NCBI GenBank assembly: GCA_030765065.1
Contig: CM060984.1
Span: 101,351,488-101,415,487, forward strand
Origin: Deroplatys truncata
Lineage: Eukaryota > Arthropoda > Insecta > Mantodea > Mantidae
Direction of reading: 5' to 3'
DNA: 64,000 nt
Numbering within the stretch: the stretch's first letter is position 1; every line of letters starts with the position of its first letter. Positions 23,430-35,344 of this stretch are shown here, in pieces. The notes beneath the pieces are model-generated. The model worked only from the letters and a program-made list of their open reading frames with translations, did not search any database and was not told the DNA's origin. The position numbers were made by a program, and so were the translations under genes.

Positions 23430-24240
23430 GTTTTATGCTACCTACAGTATGTAGAAGAAGTATTGTATTCCACTGAAAAATTAAACATTGAGATTTCGCC
23501 AGAAACACATTTCATGAGGCCCTCTAAACCCCCCTCCCCCACACACACCAAACAAAATTGAAAAAGGAGTCCATATGATTTCTGTGAACAGCAAAACTCA
23601 AAACCAAAACAATCTGATAAATACTAAACTTGGTATTTAAGTTCCGTATCTTCCAAAGATGCGAAACAAAGATTTTCAGAAATATCCCCCCACCCAACTA
23701 TCTTTTTGTTGTTGTTTTGTTTTTTTTCCTAAAAATGGCTTATTAAAATACCATATGTTTAAGATATTTTCATGGAAAGTAATAGGCATATTTGATTTTC
23801 TGGGAATAACTCATTAACTTGTCTCCATTCTGAATGTCTTTCATATAATTGGTGAACTGTAAGAGATAGAAAAAAATCTTACTACACAAAAGATGTAGAT
23901 CTTATTAAAGCATACAATTTATGCCAAATACACTTTTGTGGCATTAACCATTTCCAAGATATTCTTTGGTATTGATTTGAATTTTCAAATACTTGTACTT
24001 GTCTCAAGTGCAAAAATCCCTATTTGTTTTTTCCCTTGTCATACACAGATTTGACTATCACTTAAGCCAACTGTATTCCCCTAATCCTCTTGTACTTACA
24101 AGAAAATGTGGGGGGAAAAAAATCTGGAAATGTTTATTTTGATTAACATGAAGTATATGGAAGAATAAGCTTTTATAATAACAGCTTTTTGAATAATGGG
24201 TAGCAAAGTTATGTGAATGTTACAAATTAGAATTTTTTCA
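23430..24240 (+). mobile_element. R900 repeat, diverged near-full copy
   Basis: The copy starts near CAGTATGTAGAAGAAGTATTG and carries ATTGTATTCCACTGAAAAATT, GAGATTTCGCCAGAAA and CTGTGAACAGCAAAACTCA. It ends GGGTAGCAAAGTTATGTGAATG. The GT microsatellite slot is replaced by CCCCCACACACACC. Confidence 0.8.
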
Positions 24241-24940
24241 CTTGCATCTTCACAGTTCAAGTTAAGAGCAAAGAAGCATTTTAGCGAATTTCCAAGATCA
24301 AAAATATACATTTTGTTAAAAGATAATTCCTTCAAATAATCCAGCTGCTTAATTGCATTGTCTGAGCATAAGTGATGAAGACTACGAGATTTCAGAAATT
24401 AGAATATAATAATATCCCTTCCTTCTTTCCAAAAAGGCTTCTCATAACTGTTCATTGATAGTTTTATTTTCTGAACCTTCGCTATTTCTGCATTAGTTGG
24501 CAAGAAAGAGTTCTTTAGTAGGTACGGTGAGGATGTGAAGCCATTACAGCCTTGATCCTACATTATCCTACAAAAATGTTTCCTTTGTTCTCTTCTGTCA
24601 TCTTTTTATTTTAATACACTGAGCTTTTGGAGACACCTCAAGTACACATTACAAGAAAGTATATATCACTATTTAGAAAGGATCAGGAATATTTCAGGTT
24701 AGGAACATATTGTTATTGCACCACTTAACCTCAATAAAAACACATGAAAATGGAGTTATCAAAATCTGCTTGTCAATTTAAGGCTAATGTTAGCCTTGGG
24801 AGAAGTAGAAACCTCACAACTAACTAAGCTTGATTTGAGGCAGTATTTTATATCACAACACTGTGAATGCCAGAGTGATTATAGTGTAAACTAACATTAT
24901 TGTATGACAATGATTTTAAATGTTTGTTAGCCATAAGCAT

Positions 24941-25605
24941 TGTTAGGAAATAAGTTTACAGGGCCTCACTGAAACTGACAATAGAGTGGGTAACAATGAA
25001 GCGAGGGGGTGAGTTGTTTATCACTTAGAAGAGACAAACAAATGATGTCAGGGTAGCGTGCCTTTCTTTAGAAATGGAGCATATGTATTAGTAATTGTGA
25101 TTGGCTTACAAAACAGATGCTAATGTTGGCGTGATTTAGTAACCAATAGTAGCTCTATTATAATGTTTAGGCATATCGGGGTGAGGAAGTATAAATTCTT
25201 GAGCCAAAAGTAAGTATCGCGCAGTTCTACAGAATCATTCACGAGGTACACATCACGCAGTTCTCAGCAATCTCTCACGAGTTACACATTATGCAGTTCT
25301 ACAGAATCTCTCGCGTCATAAAGTTAGTTACAAAATGTGAAGTAGGTATGCGACAACTATTATGACACTAATTACATTCGGAAATATAACAGTTTCAGTT
25401 AGGCGTGTATCAAGATTAAAGATGTGAAATTAATTAAGTGTGACGGCAATAAAAGTGTGAAAATAAATTCTTTTATCAGTGTTATCTTTTAGTAACAACT
25501 CCTTTCCTTTTACACGCCCTGCTTAGAGATATTTGCTCGACTGAGTAATAATAGTTAGCCGGAGGACAAAGAACCCAAATTTTAAAAAATAATAAAACAA
25601 TAACA
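24941..25605 (+). mobile_element. LTR of a retrotransposon, family L1, copy 1
   Basis: The block starts TGTTAGGAAATAAG and ends AAAACAATAACA, with a TATA-like TATAAAT at 25190-25196 and AATAAA near 25464. It aligns in full with the minus-strand copy at 41413-42111 (shared: ACTGAAACTGACAATA, GCTAATGTTGGCG, CGACTGAG, TAGCCGGAGGACA). No matching flanking repeat was found, so it may be a 5' LTR with leader rather than a clean solo LTR. Confidence 0.75.
25218..25315 (+). repeat. 36-bp tandem repeat inside the LTR
   Basis: GCAGTTCT recurs at 25221, 25257 and 25293, each followed by CAGCAATC/ACAGAATC and CTCACGAG-like sequence: about 2.6 units of 36 bp just downstream of the TATA-like box. Confidence 0.85.
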
Positions 25606-26815
25606 GGTGCTCAGCAAATAAGATAACACGAACAGATAACTGCGACAGAATGTAAATTGTGAATCTGCAAACACCATTATAGCCCTTTCTCTGAAGTAGT
25701 CCCCCTCATATTCCAAATTTAAAATTTGACTACTGAGAGTTATTAAAATGCTCCATTATGCATAATATTGTTTACCACAATTTATCTGCATTACCAGATG
25801 AATGTATGATGTGTCAGTACATCATATGGCCACCTTAAGTGCTAATGTCAATGGCACAAAATATAGTTATGTTCTGTATTACTGAATATTTTAATACATT
25901 CAAGGGGTGGGGGAATGCAGTAAAGTTTTTGATATTGCAACTTTTGAAGTTATGGCAATGTTTCAATTCTAGCATTGCTACCCTACCTTATGTTATAAAT
26001 AAAACCCGTTATTGAGCACAAATCTTGAGAACACAGGGTAAATGTAAGAAGGGCATGTATATCAACCAAGATGGTTCAGAATTATTGCTGAGATTCATTT
26101 TGAGCTTCTCCCTCTATATATTTTCAAACAAACACCTAAAGATGTCACAATATAATAGTACAAGTTACAGTAACAGTAAATAAATGCCAAAATTACAAAG
26201 ATTCCATTACTTCATTACATCACATGAGCTCTCATGGTGTTATAACAGTTTATTCCTTTTCAGCTTTATATAAAACACAATTTAAAGAAATTAGGTTTAT
26301 ATGAATATTTTAATTATAGCAATAATATACAATATACTCAAAAATATTTTCACAGTTAAAATTATACACATATTTATTGTTTTTACATATCTGCATAAAA
26401 ACTATACAATCCAGTTTTACATTATTCACAGATAATCGTATTATGAAATCTTAAATCCCTTAAAAAAAATTATATTCAGCAAAGCTCTTGCACCTTAGTG
26501 ACAAAATCAAGCATCCATAATCATCATATCACTTTGATGGCTTCTGAAATAATAAAGGAGCTTCTAGGATCAAGTGATGCACTCAAGTGTGTATATATTG
26601 ACATGGTAACATATTATTATGCTAGTTATAATTGAAAGCTCTGAAATATTTGTGTATTTATGAGTAGTTTGCTTTCCATATTACTTTTTATGAGAAACAT
26701 GAATATTATTATGGTCTGCATGTGATAAAAAACCAAACACTTGATCACCTTTTATAGTTGTTTTATAGGATACAAATCTATTAAACACTTTCATTTTACA
26801 ATTTTTCTTTATATT
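25606..26815. other. intergenic stretch without recognised feature
   Basis: AT-rich DNA. The first bases (GGTGCTCAGCAAATAAG) may be leader of the LTR element. I see no reading frame or repeat I can name. The same is true of 22345-23429 and 24241-24940. Confidence 0.5.
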
Positions 26816-27535
26816 TAGGGTTACCATAGTCCAGAAAACCAGGATTGCTCTAGATTCCAGTTATTGAAAGTGTATAAGCTGAATAAAAATCCCAGATGTT
26901 TTATACTTCACTTTATTTGTATATTATCATGTTTGCTTACACTCTAACCATCAAGCATTCACATTTCTCCATATTTGAGAGATATTTCTTGCACTTCAAA
27001 ATACAGAGCTATACATCTCTTCTGGAACAGGAAAGTGGAATTTAGTGACTGCTATCTCCTTAATTCCTTCCAGAAAATCTTTGGCTCTTTCACATTTTGT
27101 GTCAGGGAATGAGGAACCTGGGAGCTGAGTATTATACAGTATTTTTATCACCAAAACTTTGCAAGTTAATGTCAATGAAAGAAAAATAAAAATGACCTAT
27201 CACAATAAAAGCCAGCTATAATCTGAACCCAGATGATGTCTAAAAGGCAGGAATGCTACTTCTACGTCAATATTCAGGTGCTTAAGTTATTAGAATGCAA
27301 ATCGAGAGAGTATAAAATATAATTCTTTTAATTCTAATGTTTATCTGAAGAAGAGTTCTATAAATCTGATGTAACAATCTGCATGTTACAAAGTGCATAA
27401 CTACTGATACACAAAGTATATATGCAGCTTATGAGGTCTTTATTTCGATATGTTATTTCTCTTTTACCCATAATCCTCTCCACCTAGCTCATATATGTTT
27501 GTCCTGGTTTTCTAGATCTGAATTATGGCAACCAA
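26816..27535. mobile_element. short DNA transposon remnant with inverted termini
   Basis: The left end TAGGGTTACCATAGTCC then AAAACCAGGA; the right end, reversed, reads TTGGTTGCCATAATTC then GAAAACCAGGA. Flanking 8-mers TTTATATT and TTACTATT agree at six of eight, but they are AT-rich, so this is weak. It is 720 bp with no coding frame and lies 0.7 kb from the MLCK 3' end. Possibly hAT-type. Confidence 0.45.
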
Positions 27536-28068
27536 TTACTATTATTATAAATTATTCAACCAACACTGAAATTAAATAGCTTCATGCCTTTCTTGTTGTG
27601 CTTGTAATCTTATGCATGGTTCCCATTTTAAATACCTGTTTTACAAATCGAAGTCTTAAATTACCTCTATATGTAGCAAACCTTCAGGAAAATTTAAAGC
27701 CAATTTTTAACAAACTGTTCTGCTTGAAAGCTGATTCTTATGTTTAAAAGGAGGATCCTAACTAAATTATCTTATCAAAGTTGGCATCTTTCCTTGCCTT
27801 AATCTGCAATAACCTTTTTTTACATATTAATTTAAGCCTTTTTGTTGCTGCTTATAGGATATTCAGGGTGAATGATTTTCTGATACTGTCCTTACATTAC
27901 TCTTAAAGGCACTACAAAGGTGAAATTCATAACATGATTCATAGCATTTATACTTTTAACTTTAAAAGGTATATAAATGCTTGGAAAAGGTTTAAGATGC
28001 ATCTAATAATTGTTTCAAAGAATTTAAAACAGATATTTGTCCATTTTTCCTTTTCTTATGCAAGTATA

Positions 28069-28074
28069 TTTATT
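28069..28074 (-). terminator. possible poly(A) signal of the MLCK gene
   Basis: AATAAA on the minus strand lies about 155 bases after the stop codon of exon B. In this AT-rich DNA the hexamer is common, so the assignment is weak. It could serve both isoforms, because exon A would read through exon B as 3'UTR unless it has its own site. Confidence 0.3.
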
Positions 28075-28228
28075 AAGAACAACCATATTTTTGTACTTTA
28101 ATAGGTGAATTAATACAGAACTAGATACAATTTCTTGTGCAGAAGATTTCTTTCTATATGTTTTTTTATGATTTTTCATTGTCAAGCATACCGTTCAACA
28201 GAAAAATGAATACACAAAAAGTAATGTC

Positions 28229-28418
28229 TTAATCAATGTTCAGTTCATCAGACTCAAGCTTTGCTCCCATTCTTCTCAGGGCTATGATGGTGTTGACTGC
28301 TTTGATCCATCGTTTCTTGATGACATAGCGCTTCAATTTTTTCTTGCTGAGGACGACAGTGGTAGCCGACTCTCCCAGCCATTTGTGCTCAAGGCTCTGG
28401 GTCGCACTCATCCGTGCT
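28229..28418 (-). CDS. Strn-Mlck: MLCK alternative last exon B: kinase end plus calmodulin-binding helix
   Basis: The exon is 190 nt, from a GATCCACAG acceptor (AG at 28419-28420) to TAA at 28229-28231. It accepts the GC left by the C-lobe exon and reads ARMSATQSLEHKWLGE, the same last kinase helix as exon A (MTATQCLGHPWL). It continues with the classical MLCK regulatory tail: LSKKKLKRYVIKKRWIKAVN, then TIIALRRMGAKL. Trp, Val, Ile and Met fall in a 1-5-8-14 spacing (W, V, I, M of WIKAVNTIIALRRM) flanked by basic residues, as in smooth-muscle MLCK. This isoform should therefore be autoinhibited and activated by Ca2+/calmodulin. It starts only 71 bases after the stop of exon A. Confidence 0.85.
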
Positions 28419-28488
28419 CTGTGGATCACATTGCAAAGTAAACAACACGATCGCAACCTTTCAACCTCACTGCTAATAGGGTCAGGGT

Positions 28489-29704
28489 TTACACTCCAAA
28501 CTGAGATGTGAACACAGTATGCTTTTTCTCAACTGTCCGTGATGTCTGGAAGTAGTTAGCAAGTGAGGTCATTGTGCGCTGCCCTAGGTCCTCCTCAGCT
28601 GACCACTCCATGGACAATGCCTTGCGACAGGTTTCAGTGGGAGTCAGAGTGACTGGTTGTTTGTCATCCCATTTATCTAGGAGATGGAGGAGTAAATCTT
28701 TGGTGATGTCTGCACCCGGAGGATCAGGACTCTCAGCCTCTGGGGAATGTGTAGGTGAGGGTGGCGCTGACCGACTGGAGGATGCAGAGGTTGAGTGACT
28801 ATGACAGGGTGTTAGAGCATCTGAGGAATTGTTGGATGAGAATGGAGAGGGACATGGTACAATACTTTCTCTTCTAGCTGTGGCAACCATAAAAGAAGTG
28901 AAATTAGTAGGTGGTGCTGGAGCCCCAATAGGAACATCACGGTTCAAGTTAGATACTCGGAACTTAGGGCGCCGACCTCCTTCATCCATAAAGCTACCGC
29001 GTCTGCTGTGGAAGGAAGGTGAATGGATTGGTGAACTACCAAAAGGACTGGAGAACTTGCTGCTAACATTATGTGTTGCATTTGATTCTATTGGGATGCT
29101 ATTTTCATAAGCTGGGTTAGGATTAGGTCCCTCTGAATTATTGTTCTGTAGGTCACAGGGATTCCCATGTAAGGAGGCCATTTGGTACAGTTTATCTGAG
29201 AGTTTACGAATCTCATCTGCAAGATTGACTCGAACAGCAACATCCCCATTTCGCCTCATGATACATGAGCTGTCAGAAGCTCGTCTTTCAAATGCTGCCA
29301 ACCTCTCTAGATGATACTTGGGAGGAGGAGGTTGCTTATGTTCAAATGAGTACTGGAGATACTGTCCAGACTCTTCTGTTTGCTTGGCTGGTTCATCCGG
29401 CTCTAATATAGATTCTGGAGAGGTAGAAATGGAGAGAGAGGAACAAGGAGAAGGTGACAGGCCACGAAGCGAGGTCCTGGAAGGAACTGTCTCCACTTCT
29501 GAGGTCATAAAAGGTGAAATAATGTGGTATGATTTGTCAAATAGATATGGACTATTGGGGTGTTCATTCCAGCGCTCAACGAAAAAGCGCAGGTTATCTT
29601 TAGCCACATCCAATTCCTCTGCAGCAGGTGGAGGCGGTGGTGGTGGTTGGGGCTTTCTTCGTAGCCAAGGATGCCCCAGACACTGAGTGGCGGTCATCCG
29701 CCAG
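28489..29704 (-). CDS. Strn-Mlck: MLCK alternative last exon A: kinase end plus long Ser/Pro-rich tail
   Basis: The exon is 1216 nt, opens at a TTACAG acceptor (AG at 29705-29706) and ends at TAA 28489-28491, giving about 404 codons. It starts WRMTATQCLGHPWLRRK, the last kinase helix, then PQPPPPPPPAAEEL. The next segment is LRFFVERWNEHPNSPYLFD. The rest is a low-complexity Ser/Pro/Asn-rich tail with many SP and RRxS sites (for example RRASDSS, SRRGSF, ARRESIV), a helical stretch near NLADEIRKLSDKLYQMA, and a closing segment (DLLLHLLDKWDD ... TSLANYF). No basic amphipathic calmodulin-binding helix like the one in exon B is visible. The tail is probably disordered and phosphorylated, which is inference. 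Confidence 0.88.
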
Positions 29705-31660
29705 CTGTAAGGGAAGGCAGACAAAGACCCAGAGTTAGAATGCCACTCTTTAGAAAAACAGGAATCTTCAACTTAGCTCTCTTACCATGCAGGAATTTCA
29801 CTCTCATGGTTAGCTAGAAGGTTTCTAATCTAATTTTATCACTCTCAGATTGATTACAATAAATAGCAGAATCTAATATGCAAGCTGTGAAATGATGTTC
29901 TTTTTGAGTAATTATCTCCTAACACCTTTTTGTTTGGAGTATAAAATATTAACTTTTAAAAAATATACTTTCAATATTATATGGACACTCAGTTTTAGGT
30001 AATGAAGTAAAATGAAAGAATATCTTGAATGATATTTCCATTAAATGCTGTGCAAACCTCTCAATCAGCTACATTGATCCCAAGGCCTACCAGACCAAAG
30101 CTTCACTATTCTTTTTCAAATATTCTTCATATTTATAGTAATGAAAGAATAAACGTAATACAGCATTAAACAACCTTTCCTCTTATTGGTAAATAAGTAC
30201 AAATTTTACTGAACCCTTACACGTTTCTTATGTTTTCTTTTATATTGTAAAAGAAATGCTATTTAGCCATAGGTTCAATCTAAATAATAAAATATATCAC
30301 TAAACATACTGCACTATGAAACTACTAATATATAGATACCATCACGTTTCCCAAACTAATATTACCACAACTCTGAACAGTTAGTTTGATGGCTTCCCCC
30401 TCCTCTCTCTTTCATCTTTATTTTTTCAGAATTAAAAAGTAGACTTTAAATAGAATGTCAAATTTAAAATTTTCTGAAAACACATTCAGGCATATCTACT
30501 GAGTGAACATAGTGCAATTTTTTAAATTGTGAAACAAAAATACTCATACTTATGAGGCATCATTATAAACAATAGTAGATGGACTATCTCTTAACTACAG
30601 AGCACAAAACCTAATGCTAAGGATACTTCTTAAATATGAACCTTTTAAGAAAGTGAACACTTTAAAACACTGCTGGAAAAAAAATACTTCTGCTAAATAC
30701 TTATTGCACATTCATGCACTATCAGCTACAAGGAAGCAAAGAAAGAACAGTACAGAAGAAGATGAAAAGAATGGGCCTTTGTCGTGCCTTCACTGTTGTT
30801 TGTTAACAAAAAGGTATTCTACTAAGAACAAAGTGCATTAGTTCCAAAGATCCTCCTCTGAAAAGCATGAATAGAATTAATAAGCAATGTAACAAATTTT
30901 TGCGTTACTGTCGAAAATTCTATTTAAAGCATTACATGCTGCATTATCTATAGGTCATAGAATGGTTGCTTATGTCTTTTCTTGAGCAACAGAGTTTTAA
31001 TTCTACTAATGTAATAAATTCTGCAAGGAATATTAGTGTATTTAAATGACTTAGCACATCATGCAAAATATAAGAGTAATACTATTAACTATAGGTCATC
31101 TGACAATTACAAAGTCTTAAGAAGTAATTCTAATATAACAGTTATAAGTAAAATAACTAATATGGTATGCAAGTGCTGAAACTAATTTAATAGATTTATT
31201 TTGGGAAAAGAAAACTTTCTGCTGGGAGAAGAAAAGGTGAAATTTATCCTGAATTGCATATAAGGTTAATGGATCAAATGTTGTAAGCAAAGGCAGTGAG
31301 AGAGATTGAATGTTTTGTAATGGTCAAAGTGATATACATATATGCTGAAAGTGGGGAGAAAGGTTAATTTTTATGACTATGAACAGGCTGAACATGTGAA
31401 TGTGATTTGGAAATATGTAATTCCCAAATCATTCATTTTCTGCCATATTTTAGTTTATTGTTTATTGTGCTAAGAGATTTACAATTTGATTGTCTACTGA
31501 ACTTTGACCCTGGCCACTCATTCTGTAGACATCACTTCAGATTATCTATATTTTACAATTTCCCATCAAGAAATTATATTGCTTCATTTTTTCATGTTTC
31601 ATTTCTACTTGATTTTCACTTGTCACTTATTGATTACTTTACCATCACACATTCACCATA
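29705..31660 (-). other. MLCK intron between C-lobe exon and last exons, distal part
   Basis: AT-rich intron. No exon or repeat is recognised before the LINE fragment that begins at about 31670. The small plus-strand frame at 30614-30841 shows no motif. Confidence 0.6.
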
Positions 31661-31669
31661 GTTTTCCAT

Positions 31670-32840
31670 TCAAAGTAAAATACACTACCTCTTACTTTTC
31701 TCTATCCACTGTCCAAAGCCATTTATTTTTGACTTTACATAAAAACTGTCCAATGCTACTAGTGTCCTTGCACATCATATCGATTATAAGTGTACTTCTA
31801 TCCCCCTTCAACCACTTCTTTTTAATCAATTCTCTTCTCCAATTTTCTGTTCCTTGGCACTTAAATACTATGTGTTCAATGTCTTCATTACCACCACATA
31901 TTGGACATTGGTTTTGAGGAATATCCTGTCTTAACCCTCCTAGCCTCCATGCTCCGGCTCTTACCTATGTAATTGATTCTCTCTATTTTTTATTTACTAT
32001 GTCTATATATTTTTCCCTACCCCATGTATTTTTCATTGACCTATAACAAACCAATGAGCTCTTTTCGGAAATCTCACTGAACATGCTTTGTATTTCTATA
32101 TCTTCCAGTCTTTTCCTTGCCTTTTTCCAAAAGTTTTTCACGTTATTTTCTCTCCTTGTCCTAAACCATTTTTCTCCAAAATGTTCTGTAAATTACTTAC
32201 CCATACATCATTCATTAAACTATTCTCTTGGTATTCTATACATTGTCTTAACACATTGCTTTTTCCTAAATTTAAAGTTCTAAACCAAAATTTCAAAGCT
32301 CTTTGCACCTCATCTATACTTTCCCATCCTCTATCTAATCCCCATATTTCTACACCATACATCATTTTTGCTTCCACTACCATCTCATAAACTTTTTCCA
32401 GCCATATTTGCAGCTTCTGATTGCTGCCATTGCCCCTTTACCTTTTGCCAAAGCAAACTTCTTTTGTTTCTCCCATTTATTACCTCCATCTATTTTTACT
32501 CCTAAATAAATACAGTCACGCACCACCCTGTAATCTTTATTCTCTCCCTTCCACTTTTCATATTTGCTTAATTTTCCCCCCTTTTTGAATACCACAATCT
32601 ATGTTTTTCTTGATTAACCTCCATTCTTTACAATATACTTCAATTGCTTGTAATGATTGTTTTAAACCAATTACTGCAATAGATCCTACCACTAGATTAT
32701 CTGCAAAAAGAAGTCCTGGGATTTGGATGTTGTTAATTACTGGTGTACAGTTATTCCTTCCAATTTCTAGTAAGACTTCATCTATGCATAAATTAAATAA
32801 AACTGGGCTTAATACTTTAGTTAAGGTGACCATGCTACCA
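31670..32840 (-). pseudogene. 5'-truncated LINE polymerase remnant
   Basis: Minus-strand pieces in shifting frames give a LINE ORF2 end. LSPVLFNLCIDEVLLEIGRN is reverse transcriptase motif B. PGLLFADNLVVGS is the catalytic box with one Asp changed to Asn. YLGVKIDGGNKW follows, then MYGVEIWGLDRG, and near 31905 the terminal zinc knuckle QCPICGGNEDIEH. Stops and frame changes show that the copy is dead. Confidence 0.82.
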
Positions 32841-33984
32841 TCTATAAAACTTATGATCTGGATTTATGAAAAAGAAATTAATGTTGGCAGATTGCATAAT
32901 GTGAATTAACGTCTTTCACTTCTGCTTTCCATTGATGTTTCTGGTATAATCACAATGAAAATGGGGAGGCATAAGAAGAAGACCAAATCAGTAAGTACTT
33001 GAAGATGAGAAAATTTTGGCAACAAGAAAATTAAAACTCAACCCTGTGTTAAGGGAATTGTGATCTGCCTCATATTATGGGGGTTAGGGTAAATTATATA
33101 AGTGTTAATGTTGACTCAGCTGTTACTCGTACCTGTATAAGATTTGTTCTGGAAATTTTCCTTATGCTCACAAGAGAAATGCTGAGTAATTTTGAGCTCT
33201 ATGGACCCTGGGCTCATTACAGCATCATTTTCCCTATTTCATTCATTCACCATCTTAAATGATTCACCCAGTATAAACAGGTTTAACATAAAAATCTTAA
33301 AAGCTAGTAGATATAATAAATAATAAAACATGCCTCTAAAAATAAATGAGTAGGGCTGTAATTCAAAGAATGTTTGTGTTTGGAAACTTCTATCATAAAA
33401 ATAATCTTTGTATTTTATTAACATTCTAGAAAAAAGTTTACTGAGCTCAATACCAAAATATTTATTCTCTCTATGGTGACATATGTTATTACAAGGCATT
33501 TTATAACTGAAAATGTAAAATTAGATTTGTGAAATGAAAGGATGTATTTACAAGAAAAGAAAGATTATAGCATTGTGATTCATTTACAGGCTATGTTAAG
33601 TCCCTCTTTTTTTCCCCCCTTCATTCACCTAATTTTAGTAATGGACATAAGAGATATCCATTGACAAGGATGTACTAAAGTTAGTGCTCTGGATGTAATT
33701 GCCTTAATTCGGAGGATTGTATGTGGAAAAATAAAATTGAGTATGATCCAGAAATTATACAGACTATATATGCGCTCCATCATCTTGCTGTAGATATATC
33801 AAATTACTAGTGAAAATAATTTGCATAAGTTTAACTCAATTACTTGAAAACAAATTTGTCTATAAATTATTGAGCATCTATAGAGGGCAATCAACTCCCT
33901 AGAAGATGAAGATTACCTGCAGGTGTCACTGTTATTGTTATGGAGGCAAATTGATGGATCACTTTTGAAGTGATAGCTTAAATA
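32841..33984 (-). other. MLCK intron, no feature recognised
   Basis: Unassigned AT-rich intron between the LINE remnant and the mariner. Confidence 0.5.
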
Positions 33985-34251
33985 TGAGGGTGGATTGATA
34001 AGTCAGTGACTTTTTAAAGGAAATAACAATTTTTTCCAAAAAAAAATTCTCAACATACTGTCCTTTCAATTCAATACACGTTGTCCAACGTTTCTCCATT
34101 ATTTTAACCTTTCCAAAAAATATGGTTTTTCGAAGTCTGCAAAATATGAGGTTGTTTCTGCCATTATGTGTTCACGACGTGAATTTCTTCCCAGCGAGCC
34201 AATTTTTCAGGTTTGCGAAGAGGGAGAAGTCGCTCTGAGCCAAATCTGGAG

Positions 34252-34542
34252 TCGAATTGAATTTTTATGTATGGACGCTCTTTAACTGCTGTTATCCTTG
34301 GCGTCCCATTCTACATTGGGCATGAAAGACCGGAATTTTGGTCAGAGGCCTCTTATCAGGCTTGAGGTTCTTTTACGTACCGTAAATCTACGACACGGGA
34401 CCACCGGCTTTACTTCCCTTCCGAAGGAAGCCATGCTAAGGAGTTTTACGCCCGAAAAAGTCCATCGCCCTCCGCCGGGTTTGAAGCCGCAACCTCGGAA
34501 CTAGAGGCTAGCATGGTAACCGCTACACCACGGAGAACGACA
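34252..34542 (-). mobile_element. tRNA-derived SINE, family 1, copy 2
   Basis: This is the same family as 394-684, in the opposite orientation. It is flanked by a perfect 12-bp target duplication, CCAAATCTGGAG (34240-34251 and 34543-34554). The A box region is TGGTGTAGCGGTTA and the B box is slightly mutated (GGCTTCAAACC). The tail ends near CATACATAAAAATTC. It is younger than the mariner it interrupts. Confidence 0.95.
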
Positions 34543-34554
34543 CCAAATCTGGAG

Positions 34555-35344
34555 AATATGGTGAGGTAGCAGTTCGTAGCCCAATTTCACAAATTTTGCG
34601 ATGGCAATGACTGACTTGTGTGCGGTTGCATTATCCTGGTGAAAGAGAACCATTTTCTTCACCAAATGGGGTCATTTCTTTTAAAATTCCTTGTGAAACT
34701 GATCCAGTATTGCGGCATAATATGAACCTGTGACCGTTCTACCCTTTTCTAGGTAGTGGATGTCTATCACCTCTTGTGAATCCCAAAAGACAGCTGCCAT
34801 GATTTTTCCTGCCGACGGAATGGTTTTTGCTTTCTTTGGAGCAGGTTTGCAGAAGGAAATCCACTGCTTTGATTGTTGTATGGTTTCAGGTTGATAGTAA
34901 TGGATCCAAGTTTCATCAAAGTGATATAACGCTGCAAAAACTGATTTGGGTTGCGCTGGAACATGTTCAAACATTCTTGTGAAATGGTCACACGATTCTG
35001 TTTGTTCTCAACTGTGAGCACTCGCGGCACCCATCTTGCTAACAGCTTTCTCATACCCCAAAATTCGTACGAATGTTATACGAGATGTTCACTCGAGATG
35101 TTTACGTCTTGGCTATCTCACGGATTTTCATTCGGCGGTCATCCAACACAATACGGCGAACTTTGTTCACCGTTTCTTCTGTTGTGACTTCAACCGACCG
35201 TCCTGTGCGCACGGTATCTCTTGTGCTCGAACGGCCACATCGAAATTCTGTGAACCACTTGTGAACTGTGCCATGTGATGGATCAGAGTCCCCATAATAC
35301 TTGTTCAGCTTTTCGTCCGTTTCTTTCACCGTCTTACCACGCAA
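34555..35344 (-). pseudogene. mariner transposase, broken by frameshifts and SINE
   Basis: N-terminal helix-turn-helix region: KYYGDSDPSHGTVHKWFTEF and RRIVLDDRRMKIREIAKT (35102-35344). Then MRKLLARWVPRVLT in the next frame and the first catalytic region YHFDETWIHYYQPE (34681-34974). The second Asp is in HQDNATAH (about 34630). The SINE splits the codons of the YSPDLA motif; beyond it, QSDFSLFANLKNW (about 34200-34240) supplies the third Asp, again 34 residues after the second once the SINE is disregarded. Several frame changes disable the gene. Confidence 0.88.

Noticed and set aside
28574-29686. Plus-strand frames opposite MLCK exon A
   Set aside because: Antisense of a real coding exon; no motif of their own.
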